DNA from: Hyphomicrobiales bacterium | GTDB taxonomy: Bacteria; Pseudomonadota; Alphaproteobacteria; Rhizobiales; Xanthobacteraceae | Assembly (NCBI GenBank): GCA_003135415.1 | Contig: PLBP01000038.1 | Coordinates: 149-54,442, forward strand | Direction: 5' to 3' | DNA length: 54,294 nt | Shown: piece by piece, positions 7,362-16,372 of the stretch | Numbering within the stretch: position 1 is the first letter of the stretch | Layout of the letters: each line of letters opens with the position of its first letter | Made by a program: the position numbers and the translations under genes | Notes under the pieces: generated by a model | Seen by the model: only the letters and a program-made list of their open reading frames with translations | Databases searched by the model: none | Told to the model about the DNA's origin: nothing

Positions 7362-8282
7362 TTATGGATGCGCTGCATCCAGCGCCTGAATCTCTTCGGG
7401 CGTGAGCGCGAGGGAAAGTGCCACGGCGTTCTCTTTTACATGCTCCACCGAGCCGGATTCGGGAATTGCGATCACGGTCCCGCTGCGGATGGCCCAAGCC
7501 AGCGTCACCGCGGCCGCGGAGCAACCGTGTGCCGCGCCGATCGCTGCCAGCGTGGAATCGCGCACCAGATTGTCGCCGAGCGGCGTATAGGCCATCACCG
7601 GCATGCCGCGCTGTTTGCACCACGGCAGGAGATCGCGCTCGATGCCGCGGTCGCCGAGGTTGTAGCGGACTTGATTGGTCGCACAGCGATCGCCGTTTGG
7701 AACCCGGAAAAGCTCCTCCATGTCGCGGACGTTGAAGTTGGACACGCCCCAGGCGCGAATCTTTCCCTGCGCCCGCAGATCTTCGAATGCTGCCACGACG
7801 CCGGCGAGATTTTCGCCGCCTCGCCAATGGAGCAAATAGAGATCGAGACGATCGGTGCCGAGACGCGCGAGGCTCGCCTCGCAAGCCCGCGCAATCCCGT
7901 TTCCCGCCGTGTGCTGGGGCGGCACTTTGGAGACGAGGAATACGCGGTCGCGCCCACCGGAAATCACGCGGCCGATTAATTGCTCGGAGCGGCCGCTGCT
8001 ATACACCTCCGCAGTGTCGATCAACGTCATTCCGAGCGAAAGACCCGTGCGGAGCGCTTCTTCTTCGGCGGCTTCCGGATGTCTTCCCTGCGCCAAATGC
8101 CAAGAGCCTTGGCCGAGCGCCGGGACGATGATGCCGTCGCGGAACTTGACCGTGCGCGCGGCCGCCGCAACAGCCGATGCAGACGATAGCGCCCCCATCA
8201 TTCCGCCGGCTGCGGAGAGTGACGAGCCGAGGGCCGCGCAAAGTCCGCTAAATTCACGCCGGGTCAGCGGTGGCTGGTTCAT
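7362..8282 (-). CDS. Aldo/keto reductase with Tat-type signal
   Basis: A 306-residue AKR-superfamily protein. The N-terminus MNQPPLTRREFSGL has the twin-arginine pattern (RREFSGL) and is followed by a small-residue hydrophobic stretch to about residue 42, so it is probably exported folded. The barrel shows DTAEVYSSGRSE with the catalytic Tyr, VSKVPPQHT with the Lys, YLLHWRG with the His, and WGVSNFNV. It should reduce aldehydes or ketones with NADPH, although an exported form would need a periplasmic cofactor. GGAGGAC lies 4 bases before the ATG. It follows the 88-aa gene on the same strand by 26 bp. Repeat copy A follows its stop. Confidence 0.85.
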   Translation of the reverse strand: MNQPPLTRREFSGLCAALGSSLSAAGGMMGALSSASAVAAAARTVKFRDGIIVPALGQGSWHLAQGRHPEAAEEEALRTGLSLGMTLIDTAEVYSSGRSEQLIGRVISGGRDRVFLVSKVPPQHTAGNGIARACEASLARLGTDRLDLYLLHWRGGENLAGVVAAFEDLRAQGKIRAWGVSNFNVRDMEELFRVPNGDRCATNQVRYNLGDRGIERDLLPWCKQRGMPVMAYTPLGDNLVRDSTLAAIGAAHGCSAAAVTLAWAIRSGTVIAIPESGSVEHVKENAVALSLALTPEEIQALDAAHP

Positions 8283-8308
8283 ATCGTCCTCCTGCTGCTT
8301 CGATCCAA

Positions 8309-8575
8309 TTATCGTTTCTTTTTCTTCTTCGCGAAAATCGCGTTCCAGTTATCTTTATAAGCTTTCGAAGCCGGTTTTTGTCCCTCACCCCGACTATAAT
8401 TTGAGGGTGAAGCGGAAGCTTTATCGCCGTCCTCGGCCTTGGATAGGTCCGCGCCTGACGCGTTCGTGTCCTTCGGCTGGCCTTCGTCTTTTTTCTTCGC
8501 GGCGGCCTCTTTTTTAACGGCAGCCTCATTGCCGGGCGCGGGGCTGGTTTTCGTTTTCTTATCGTCGCTGGCCAT
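8309..8575 (-). CDS. Small Lys/Glu/Ala-rich hypothetical protein (88 aa)
   Basis: A highly charged, low-complexity protein: MASDDKKTKTSPAPG at the start, Lys/Ala/Glu runs in the middle, and WNAIFAKKKKKR at the end. No hydrophobic segment or known domain is present. The composition suggests an unfolded cytoplasmic protein, perhaps binding nucleic acid through the KKKKKR tail, but this is a guess. It lies 26 bp upstream of the aldo/keto reductase on the same strand, so the two are probably cotranscribed. Confidence 0.6.
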   Translation of the reverse strand: MASDDKKTKTSPAPGNEAAVKKEAAAKKKDEGQPKDTNASGADLSKAEDGDKASASPSNYSRGEGQKPASKAYKDNWNAIFAKKKKKR

Positions 8576-8690
8576 CGTCTTTCCTAACGCTGATCTGTCC
8601 GGACAAGGTGAGCTGCCACCGAAGTTTTATGCAACGGCAATGATAGTTATATTGGTGGCGCGACGAAAAACAAAATGAGGCCGCCGAAAC

Positions 8691-8718
8691 AAAAAGCCCC
8701 GGACAATCCCGGGGCTTT
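8691..8718 (-). terminator. Rho-independent terminator
   Basis: AAGCCCCGG and CCGGGGCTT form a strong 9-bp stem around a short loop. On the minus strand the stem is followed by TTTTTG (plus 8691-8695 is AAAAA), a classical terminator. On that strand it lies about 33 bp after the 29-aa ORF stop, so it ends that transcript before the 88-aa gene. The plus-strand side has only a short TT. Confidence 0.8.
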
Positions 8719-8750
8719 CCGTTCCATCAAAACGATCTCAGGCTCAAAAA

Positions 8751-8840
8751 TCAGAGAGGTTTTTTTCGAGCCAACCGGCGTTGTATGCGGCGCCTTATCC
8801 TTAGCTCACGAAGCTTCTGGCGGGCTTTAACTTTTTTCAT
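8751..8840 (-). CDS. Arg/Lys-rich microprotein (29 aa)
   Basis: A 29-codon ORF encodes MKKVKARQKLREL followed by more basic residues (IRRRIQRRLARKK), with 15 Arg or Lys in 29 residues. It would form an amphipathic basic helix like short RNA- or ribosome-binding peptides. A strong terminator sits 33 bp after its stop on the same strand, which shows that a transcript ends here and supports a real short transcription unit. The ribosome site (AAAAGGGCC just before the ATG) is weak. The family is unknown to me. Confidence 0.4.
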   Translation of the reverse strand: MKKVKARQKLRELRIRRRIQRRLARKKPL

Positions 8841-8892
8841 GGCCCTTTTATACAAGAAAGAAGAGCCATTAGCGAGCCTGCAATTTACTGGG

Positions 8893-8972
8893 TGTCATAC
8901 CGAAGTTTAAGAATCGGCGAGCCCGGCAAGATCGCGGACCGCCGGGCTCGCGCCGGAAAGCGTTCGCTTTCA
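8893..8972 (-). repeat. moeB-end repeat, copy B, with perfect inverted repeat
   Basis: On the minus strand this reads LSGASPAVRDLAGLADS then stop in the MoeB-like frame. The shared downstream sequence is TTAAACTTCGGTAT against TTAGACTCGGTAT in copy D. It contains an 11-bp perfect inverted repeat (8917-8927 GCGAGCCCGGC with 8941-8951) around a 13-base loop. It starts 20 bp after the stop of the 57-aa gene. Confidence 0.7.
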
Positions 8973-8992
8973 GCGGGTCGCCGCGCTGCGCC

Positions 8993-9166
8993 TTAGAACG
9001 CCATGTGCAACTTGCCAAAATGCACAAGCGCGCCGAAGACGACGGCAAACAACATGGTGTCAACCAAAGCGTTTATGAAACGGTTGTTGAATTCGATAAA
9101 GCTCCCCGCTGCGTTGAGAATAAATACGATGACCGCGGCGATAAAGACTGGCTGTAGCTCACCCAT
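8993..9166 (-). CDS. Small membrane protein (57 aa)
   Basis: Begins MGELQPVFIAAVIVFILN, with a first hydrophobic helix at residues 7-19 and a second at about 37-50 (TMLFAVVFGALVHFG). The polar linker SFIEFNNRF lies between them. AGGGAGAAG lies 7-8 bases before the ATG at 9166, a good ribosome site. Its stop is 20 bp before repeat copy B. It follows the 203-aa secreted protein gene by 65 bp on the same strand. No family is recognised; it is probably an inner-membrane protein with both ends on one side. Confidence 0.65.
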   Translation of the reverse strand: MGELQPVFIAAVIVFILNAAGSFIEFNNRFINALVDTMLFAVVFGALVHFGKLHMAF

Positions 9167-9231
9167 AGCTTTCTTCTCCCTCGTTCCTGATTGAAGACAA
9201 TGTCGCTCATGCTCATTTTACTGGCTTTCCC

Positions 9232-9843
9232 CTACTGGGGGTGCTTTTCGTTCTTCGCCATGCGTATGCCTCCCGCGAGCGCGTCCCGCTCACACATATA
9301 GGCCCCACGTTTGGTGGTGCCGTAATTGTCGTCGCCGCGGAAGTGGTAAATACCCGACCGGGTGTTTGCCCAGACAACGGTGTCGACGGGACAATGCACC
9401 CTTGCCAGCGTTTCCGTTGAATACTGGTTGGCGCCGGTCTGTCCCTCGCGGGGGCAATTATATCCGTTCGACAAGCTCGGCCGACAGCCGCGCTCCGGCG
9501 CCGAAGCCGTCCTATTGGTGGATTCTCGACTCTCGGTCCCTGCGCAAGAAAATCCGTTTGAGAGGCTCGGGCGACATTCACGCTCCGGCGCCGAAGCCCT
9601 CCTGCTGGATGGGGCGTACCCTCGACCCTCGCTGGAAGTCCCCGGACAAGAATATCCGTTTGAGAGGCTAGGCTGACAAGGACGACTATTGCTCTCGCTT
9701 CTCCGCCGCGGCTGAGACGTGGAGGTATCAGGGCAGTGGTATCCGTTGGACAAGCTCGGGCGGCAATCACGTTCCACGGCCGCCGCAGGGGAAGTGGCAA
9801 ACGCTAGTATCGCGAGCAGTGCGAGAGCAATTGGCGTCTTCAT
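9232..9843 (-). CDS. Secreted protein with four Cys-flanked PSLSNGY repeats
   Basis: A 203-residue protein. Residues 1-22 are a signal peptide (MKTPIALALLAILAFATS...AAA). Four copies of an 11-residue motif C[RQ]PSLSNG[YF]xC follow at residues 27-37, 56-66, 90-100 and 120-130, joined by Ser/Arg-rich linkers of 18-23 residues. Each motif probably closes a small disulfide loop in the periplasm. A separate C-terminal domain (about 145-203; VVWANTRSGIYHF, GAYMCERDA, KNEKHP) occurs in many small exported proteobacterial proteins of unknown function. AGGAG lies 8 bases before the ATG. No enzymatic motif is seen. Confidence 0.75.
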   Translation of the reverse strand: MKTPIALALLAILAFATSPAAAVERDCRPSLSNGYHCPDTSTSQPRRRSESNSRPCQPSLSNGYSCPGTSSEGRGYAPSSRRASAPERECRPSLSNGFSCAGTESRESTNRTASAPERGCRPSLSNGYNCPREGQTGANQYSTETLARVHCPVDTVVWANTRSGIYHFRGDDNYGTTKRGAYMCERDALAGGIRMAKNEKHPQ

Positions 9844-10006
9844 TGTCTATCTCCTGCCATGGGATGAGCTAGGAAGTATGCGCGGGCTCCAGAGGGCGCT
9901 CGGTGAAAGACCTATTTCACGATGTCGATGGTTCGGAAGCAAGAACTCAGACGCGCTCGCTTTGGGGGTTTTGCGTTTGATGCGAGCCTTTGGCGAACAC
10001 GCCTCG

Positions 10007-10134
10007 TTAGAGCGTACCACCAACGCTTAGGGTAAGTATGAGCGCAAGCCCACCGAGAAGACCGAGGGCGAGTGCCCATAAGCCAATATCCAGATCAGCA
10101 TAGGGGGATGTTCGTACGATTGAGCATGCTGCAA
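10007..10134 (-). pseudogene. Small one-helix membrane protein, frameshifted in a C5 run
   Basis: With TTG at 10134 as start (GGAGG 8 bases upstream) the frame reads QHAQSYEHP and then runs into the run of five C (plus 10103-10107 G). The next frame gives YADLDIGLWALALGLLGG and on through a hydrophobic helix ending SVGGTL at a stop at 10007-10009. One extra C would join them into a 42-residue protein (47 if ATG 10149 is used). As given, the frame ends in a 40-codon ORF with no sensible composition. An exact EcfG-type promoter lies just upstream, so a gene was clearly intended here. It is either broken, a sequencing error, or made by slippage. Confidence 0.5.
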
Positions 10135-10160
10135 TGCGGAATCCTCCATCGCAAAGTCAC

Positions 10161-10185
10161 AACGCAGCGGGTGGGAAAGAGTTCC
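10161..10185 (-). promoter_or_regulatory. EcfG-type general stress promoter
   Basis: Minus strand GGAAC (10185-10181), 16 bases, CGTT (10164-10161): exact consensus. It reads toward the small membrane ORF at 10134. It would place transcription start near 10153, just upstream of a GGAGG ribosome site. Confidence 0.75.
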
Positions 10186-10228
10186 GAGGCTCGGGCTCAA
10201 CCCCGTTCAAGTCTGCTTTGGGTCCATC

Positions 10229-10318
10229 TCAGCGCGCGAGCGCCGCAAGATCGCGGACCGGGCTTTTCCCCGAAAGCGGATTTTCCGGATTCCATTGGTA
10301 GCGAAGCGCTTCGAAGCG
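10229..10318 (-). pseudogene. moeB 3'-end remnant (repeat copy C)
   Basis: Read on the minus strand this gives RFEALRYQWNPENPLSG then KSPVRDLAALAR and a stop, colinear with the MoeB C-terminus RFETLRYQWNAENPLSG. Over the first 50 bases 46 are identical to copy D at 11071-11120. The likeness runs through coding sequence, so it is not just a shared terminator. It starts about 75 bp after the stop of the exported coiled-coil protein gene, which thus lies between two direct copies of the moeB end. No start codon or upstream moeB sequence is present. Confidence 0.8.
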
Positions 10319-10392
10319 CCCCGGGTTTCGAGAATCATATTTATTTGCGCGTTGGCGAATGCGAACCGCACTTTGCGCCAGAAGCGCAACCG

Positions 10393-10965
10393 CTAATCCG
10401 GCTTGTCCTCTTTCAGGTCCTTCATCAGGTCCTCGCCCTGTTTCATCGCCTTGTTGAGTTTATCTTCAGCGTTCTCTCGGCTCTTCTTCTCCTGCTCTTG
10501 CCGCTCCTCCTCGGTCAGCGGCTTGCTCGCTTTCATGCGATTCAACATGTCATCGCCCTGCTTCATCGCCTTCTTGAATTCAGCATCGGCGTCCTCGTCG
10601 CTCTTCTTCTCCCGCGCTTTCAGCTCCTCCTCGCTCATTTGCTTGACGCAATCGCCGCCGCCGCCGGTCATCTTCACCAGCGTCCCTTCGCTAAGGTCGC
10701 GGACACACAGCTGCACATCCTTGCCACGCGCCGCGACATTGTTGGTGCAGGAAAGTTGGAAGCTGGTTCCCCGGGACGTTGTGGAGAACTGGCAATTTAC
10801 CTGGCACGAGGTCTCGCGATCGAACGGATTGGAGATGGCGACCCGCGCGGATTTGCCGTCTGGCAAAATCGTGCAACTGAAGGGCACCGGCTCCGCCATC
10901 GCTGCCGGCATGAGGTAGCCATAAATAACAAATGCCAGCGGGACGCCGGCTGATCGTAATCGCAC
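10393..10965 (-). CDS. Exported protein with duplicated charged helical repeat
   Basis: About 190 residues. A signal peptide (VRLRSAGVPLAFVIYGYLM...AMA) leads into a Cys-containing domain of about 85 residues (six Cys, e.g. SCQVNC, LSC, QLC, GDC). The C-terminal half is two tandem copies of a 39-residue Lys/Glu helix. Both contain KKAMKQG or NKAMKQG, and the period is 40 residues. This should form a rod or coiled coil. GTG 10965 is chosen because GGAGG ends 5 bases before it; an in-frame ATG at 10977 has no ribosome site. The gene is framed by moeB-end repeats C and D. Family unknown. Confidence 0.7.
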   Translation of the reverse strand: MRLRSAGVPLAFVIYGYLMPAAMAEPVPFSCTILPDGKSARVAISNPFDRETSCQVNCQFSTTSRGTSFQLSCTNNVAARGKDVQLCVRDLSEGTLVKMTGGGGDCVKQMSEEELKAREKKSDEDADAEFKKAMKQGDDMLNRMKASKPLTEEERQEQEKKSRENAEDKLNKAMKQGEDLMKDLKEDKPD

Positions 10966-10995
10966 GAAGGCCTCCATTTTGGGTTGAGCGACGAT

Positions 10996-11121
10996 AATTG
11001 TCGATCGACTAAGGCGATACCGAGTCTAAGAGCCGACGAGCGTCGAAAGATTGCGGATCGTCGGGCGCGTGCCCGAAAGCGGATTTTCCGCATTCCATTG
11101 ATAGCGAAGCGTCTCGAAGCG
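10996..11121 (-). repeat. moeB-end repeat, copy D (functional gene end plus flank)
   Basis: This is the last 32 codons of moeB plus about 30 bp after its stop, and is the probable source of copies A, B and C. The downstream flank GCCTTAGTCGATCG is shared with A, and TTAGACTCGGTAT with B. All four copies point the same way. Confidence 0.7.
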
Positions 11122-11835
11122 CATCGAGCGCGCGTCGAACATCAAGAGCTTCCCCACCAGCCCCTCGCCGAAGCCGACGATTTCGCGGATGACTTCGAGC
11201 GCCGCGAGCGAACCGGCAACCCCCGCTAACGCGCCGAGGATTCCCGCTTGCTCGCAGGTCGGCACGGTGCCGGCGGGCGGCGCTTCCGGAAACAGGCAGC
11301 GATAGGTCGGGTTCGGCGCTCCGTCCTCATCCTTCTCGTGGGCGCGAATGGTGGTGAGCGTCATATCGAAGGTGCCGAGTGCGGCCGTCACCAAGGGGCG
11401 CTTCGCGAAAAAGCAGGCGTCGGAGACGAGATAGCGGGTGGCGAAATTGTCGGAGCCGTCGAGTACCACGTCGTGGCCGGCAACGAGTGCGAGCGCATTC
11501 TCCGAATTCAGGCGCTCGGCAAGCGCCTCCACCTCTACATGCGGATTGAGTCTTGAAATCGCGTCGGAGGCGCTTTCGGTCTTGGAGCGGCCGATATCGG
11601 GTGTCGCGTGCAGCACCTGGCGCTGCAGATTGGAGAGGCTCACCTTGTCATCGTCGATCACTGTGAGTTTTCCGACCCCGGCGGCCGCGAGATAAAGGAG
11701 CGCGGGCGAACCGATGCCGCCGGCGCCGACGACGAGGACGCGCGCGGCTTTCAGTTTTTGTTGACCCGGCCCACCCACTTCGCGCAACACGATGTGGCGG
11801 GCGTAGCGCTCGAGTTCATCGGCGGAAAAAGCCAT
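11026..11835 (-). CDS. moeB: Molybdopterin-synthase adenylyltransferase (HesA/MoeB/ThiF family)
   Basis: A 269-residue E1-like enzyme. The nucleotide-binding loop VLVVGAGGIGSPALLYLA is at about residues 34-51, followed by IDDDKVSLSNLQRQVLH and the DGSDNFATRY motif (Asp that binds Mg-ATP). MoeB adenylates the C-terminal Gly of MoaD so it can be sulfurated for molybdopterin synthesis; the fold cannot by itself exclude a ThiF role. No rhodanese domain is attached. The C-terminal 32 residues are repeated in fragment form downstream. It is divergent from the Gfa-like gene. Confidence 0.85.
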   Translation of the reverse strand: MAFSADELERYARHIVLREVGGPGQQKLKAARVLVVGAGGIGSPALLYLAAAGVGKLTVIDDDKVSLSNLQRQVLHATPDIGRSKTESASDAISRLNPHVEVEALAERLNSENALALVAGHDVVLDGSDNFATRYLVSDACFFAKRPLVTAALGTFDMTLTTIRAHEKDEDGAPNPTYRCLFPEAPPAGTVPTCEQAGILGALAGVAGSLAALEVIREIVGFGEGLVGKLLMFDARSMRFETLRYQWNAENPLSGTRPTIRNLSTLVGS

Positions 11836-11856
11836 GCGAATTCCGATCCGGCTTGG

Positions 11857-11878
11857 GTGGCCGCGCTCGCGCGGCCAC
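11857..11878. repeat. Perfect 9-bp inverted repeat between moeB and the Gfa-like gene
   Basis: GTGGCCGCG and CGCGGCCAC flank a four-base loop (CTCG). It lies upstream of two divergent genes, so it is not a terminator and could be an operator or a REP-like element. Its core CCGCGCTCGCGCGG is identical to the hairpin at 238-255. Confidence 0.4.
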
Positions 11879-11991
11879 GGCGAATTATATCATGCCCTTT
11901 GCAGCGCGTTATTACACTTCGCGTAGCCGCATTGGCTCGGTTGAGCTATTTTGCCGCCTCAGGAAAATCCTCGTTTCGGAAAGCGATTACG

Positions 11992-12468
11992 ATGACTGAA
12001 ATGAAGCGACCCGCGCTCCCTTTGACCGGCGGATGCCCCTGCGGGACCATCCGGTTCGAAGTAACCGCGATGCCGCTGTTCGTGTACGCCTGTCATTGCA
12101 CCGATTGCCAGCGGTGGTCAGGCAGCGCCTTCAGCATGTCGATGCCGGTCGCTTCGAAATCATTCAGTGTCTTGCGAGGCCAGCCCAAGCCATGGCGCCG
12201 CATCAATTCCATGGGCGTGCGCGTCAGCTACTGGTTCTGCAGCGATTGCGGCGGAAGGATCTACGGAGAACGGGAAAGCCGCCCCGACATCATCGTTGTT
12301 CGCGCGGGCACGCTCGACGACAGATCCTGGCTTGCGCCGATCGCCCACGTATTCATGCGGAGTGCGCAGCCGTGGGAGCAAGTCTCCGGCGATGCTGAAT
12401 GCTTCGAGACGATGCCCAAGGACTTTCAGTCACTCGCTGAAAAGTGGAGCCAACGGTGGCAAGCGTAA
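11992..12468 (+). CDS. GFA (glutathione-dependent formaldehyde-activating enzyme-like) family protein
   Basis: A 158-residue zinc protein. The Cys pattern GGCPCGTIRFE, ACHCTDCQRWSG and CSDCGG gives the metal sites of the Gfa/CENP-V fold. Most members have no proven activity; the name comes from Paracoccus Gfa, linked to adding formaldehyde to glutathione. ATG 11992 (MTEMKRP) fits the family length. The frame is open much further upstream, but only because it lies opposite moeB. Single gene, convergent with gyrB 21 bp away. Confidence 0.82.
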   Translation: MTEMKRPALPLTGGCPCGTIRFEVTAMPLFVYACHCTDCQRWSGSAFSMSMPVASKSFSVLRGQPKPWRRINSMGVRVSYWFCSDCGGRIYGERESRPDIIVVRAGTLDDRSWLAPIAHVFMRSAQPWEQVSGDAECFETMPKDFQSLAEKWSQRWQA

Positions 12469-12489
12469 TCAAATAATCCGAACTTCTGC

Positions 12490-15045
<2,556 letters not shown>

Positions 15046-15187
15046 CTAATTTAGTGTCCGTTTGGCACGAAAACAGGGCCGCGCCTAGGGTAAATTGATC
15101 GGCGTTAAGTCACTGATTTGCAAATCCTTTTTGCTGTTTTCGCGGGGATCAAAATAGGCCTCCTACTGCGCGAAAATTACCCTCCAT

Positions 15188-16372
15188 TCAGGCGAGCGGA
15201 ACGATGCCATCGACGCTCACCTGCAAGCATTCGGCGCGCTGTCCGATCGCGGCGAACGCCGACGCATCGACGCCCGTCATGAACACTTGCGCGCCGATCC
15301 GCTCCAGCACCGCGAACAATGCTGCACGCCGCTCCGCATCGAGAAAGGCGGAGACGTCATCGAGCAGAATGACGGGTTGAAAGCCGTGCATCGCGGCAAC
15401 TAACCGCGCATGCGACAGCACGAGCCCGACGAGGAGCGCCTTGCGCTCGCCGGTGGACGCGCGCGCCGCCGAGATTTTCTTCTGCGCGTGCGCAACCGTG
15501 AGATCCGTGCGGTGGGGACCGTCAAGCGTGCGCCCGGCGGCGCGGTCGCGCTCGCGCGCGTCGCGCAGGATTTGGCGATAGCGGTCCTCGATTTCGATTG
15601 CCGAGGATTCCTTCAGCGAAGACTCCATCCAGCCATCGAGTCCGATCTCGGCATCGGGAAAAGGAGAATCGGGATCGTGGGCCGCCTTGATCTCCGCCCG
15701 CAAGCGCTCCACGCACTCCGTGCGCGCCGCGACGACGGCGACCGCGAGCTCGGCGACTTCGTGCTCCACGGCATCCAGCCAGCGCGGGTCGGGCGAGACA
15801 TCTTCCAGGAGACGATTGCGCGAGCGGAGCGCGCGCTCGAGCGCCGCAACCCGCGTGCCGTGCTCGGCGTCGATCGCCAACACCAACCGGTCGAGGAAGC
15901 GGCGGCGATCGCTGGCCGGCCCCAGGAACAAGCCGTCCATCTCGGGCACGAGCCAGACGACGCGCAAATGATCAGAAAAGGCGGCGGCGGAAGCCGCTTT
16001 CTCCTGATCGATACGGAAGCGGCGCGAGGCCGTGGCCCCTTCGAGCGGCGGATCGATGCCGGTGCCGAGCTGAACCGGGCCGAGCGCGCCCTCGACTTCC
16101 GCCGAAACCGCCCAGGAGCCGTCGCCCTCGCTTCTTGCCGCTTCTTCGAGGGTTGCCCGGCGCAGTCCGCGGCCGGGCGCGAGAAACGAAATCGCTTCGA
16201 GAAAATTGGTCTTGCCGGCGCCGTTCGGCCCGATCAATACGACCGGGCCGCGGCCGGTGCGGATGTCGAGCTTGCGATAAGAGCGGAAATTCGCGAGCTG
16301 CAGACGACGGACGGCGACGCATGCGGCGGCGCGCTGCGGACCCGGGATTTGTGACGGGTTTGGGCGGCTCAC
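15188..16372 (-). CDS. recF: DNA replication and repair protein RecF
   Basis: A 394-residue SMC-like ATPase. Walker A is GPNGAGKTNF at about residues 48-57, the signature region is near STGERKALLVGLVLSHA, and Walker B is ILLDDVSAFLD. RecF with RecO and RecR loads RecA at single-strand gaps. GTG 16372 overlaps the dnaN stop by three bases (GTGA), implying coupled translation. The N-terminal 20 or so residues before VRRLQLANFRSY are a little longer than usual. Confidence 0.95.
   Translation of the reverse strand: MSRPNPSQIPGPQRAAACVAVRRLQLANFRSYRKLDIRTGRGPVVLIGPNGAGKTNFLEAISFLAPGRGLRRATLEEAARSEGDGSWAVSAEVEGALGPVQLGTGIDPPLEGATASRRFRIDQEKAASAAAFSDHLRVVWLVPEMDGLFLGPASDRRRFLDRLVLAIDAEHGTRVAALERALRSRNRLLEDVSPDPRWLDAVEHEVAELAVAVVAARTECVERLRAEIKAAHDPDSPFPDAEIGLDGWMESSLKESSAIEIEDRYRQILRDARERDRAAGRTLDGPHRTDLTVAHAQKKISAARASTGERKALLVGLVLSHARLVAAMHGFQPVILLDDVSAFLDAERRAALFAVLERIGAQVFMTGVDASAFAAIGQRAECLQVSVDGIVPLA

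Noticed and set aside
7248-7979. A 243-codon plus-strand ORF opposite the aldo/keto reductase
   Set aside because: Shadow of a well-supported gene; low-complexity Arg/His composition.
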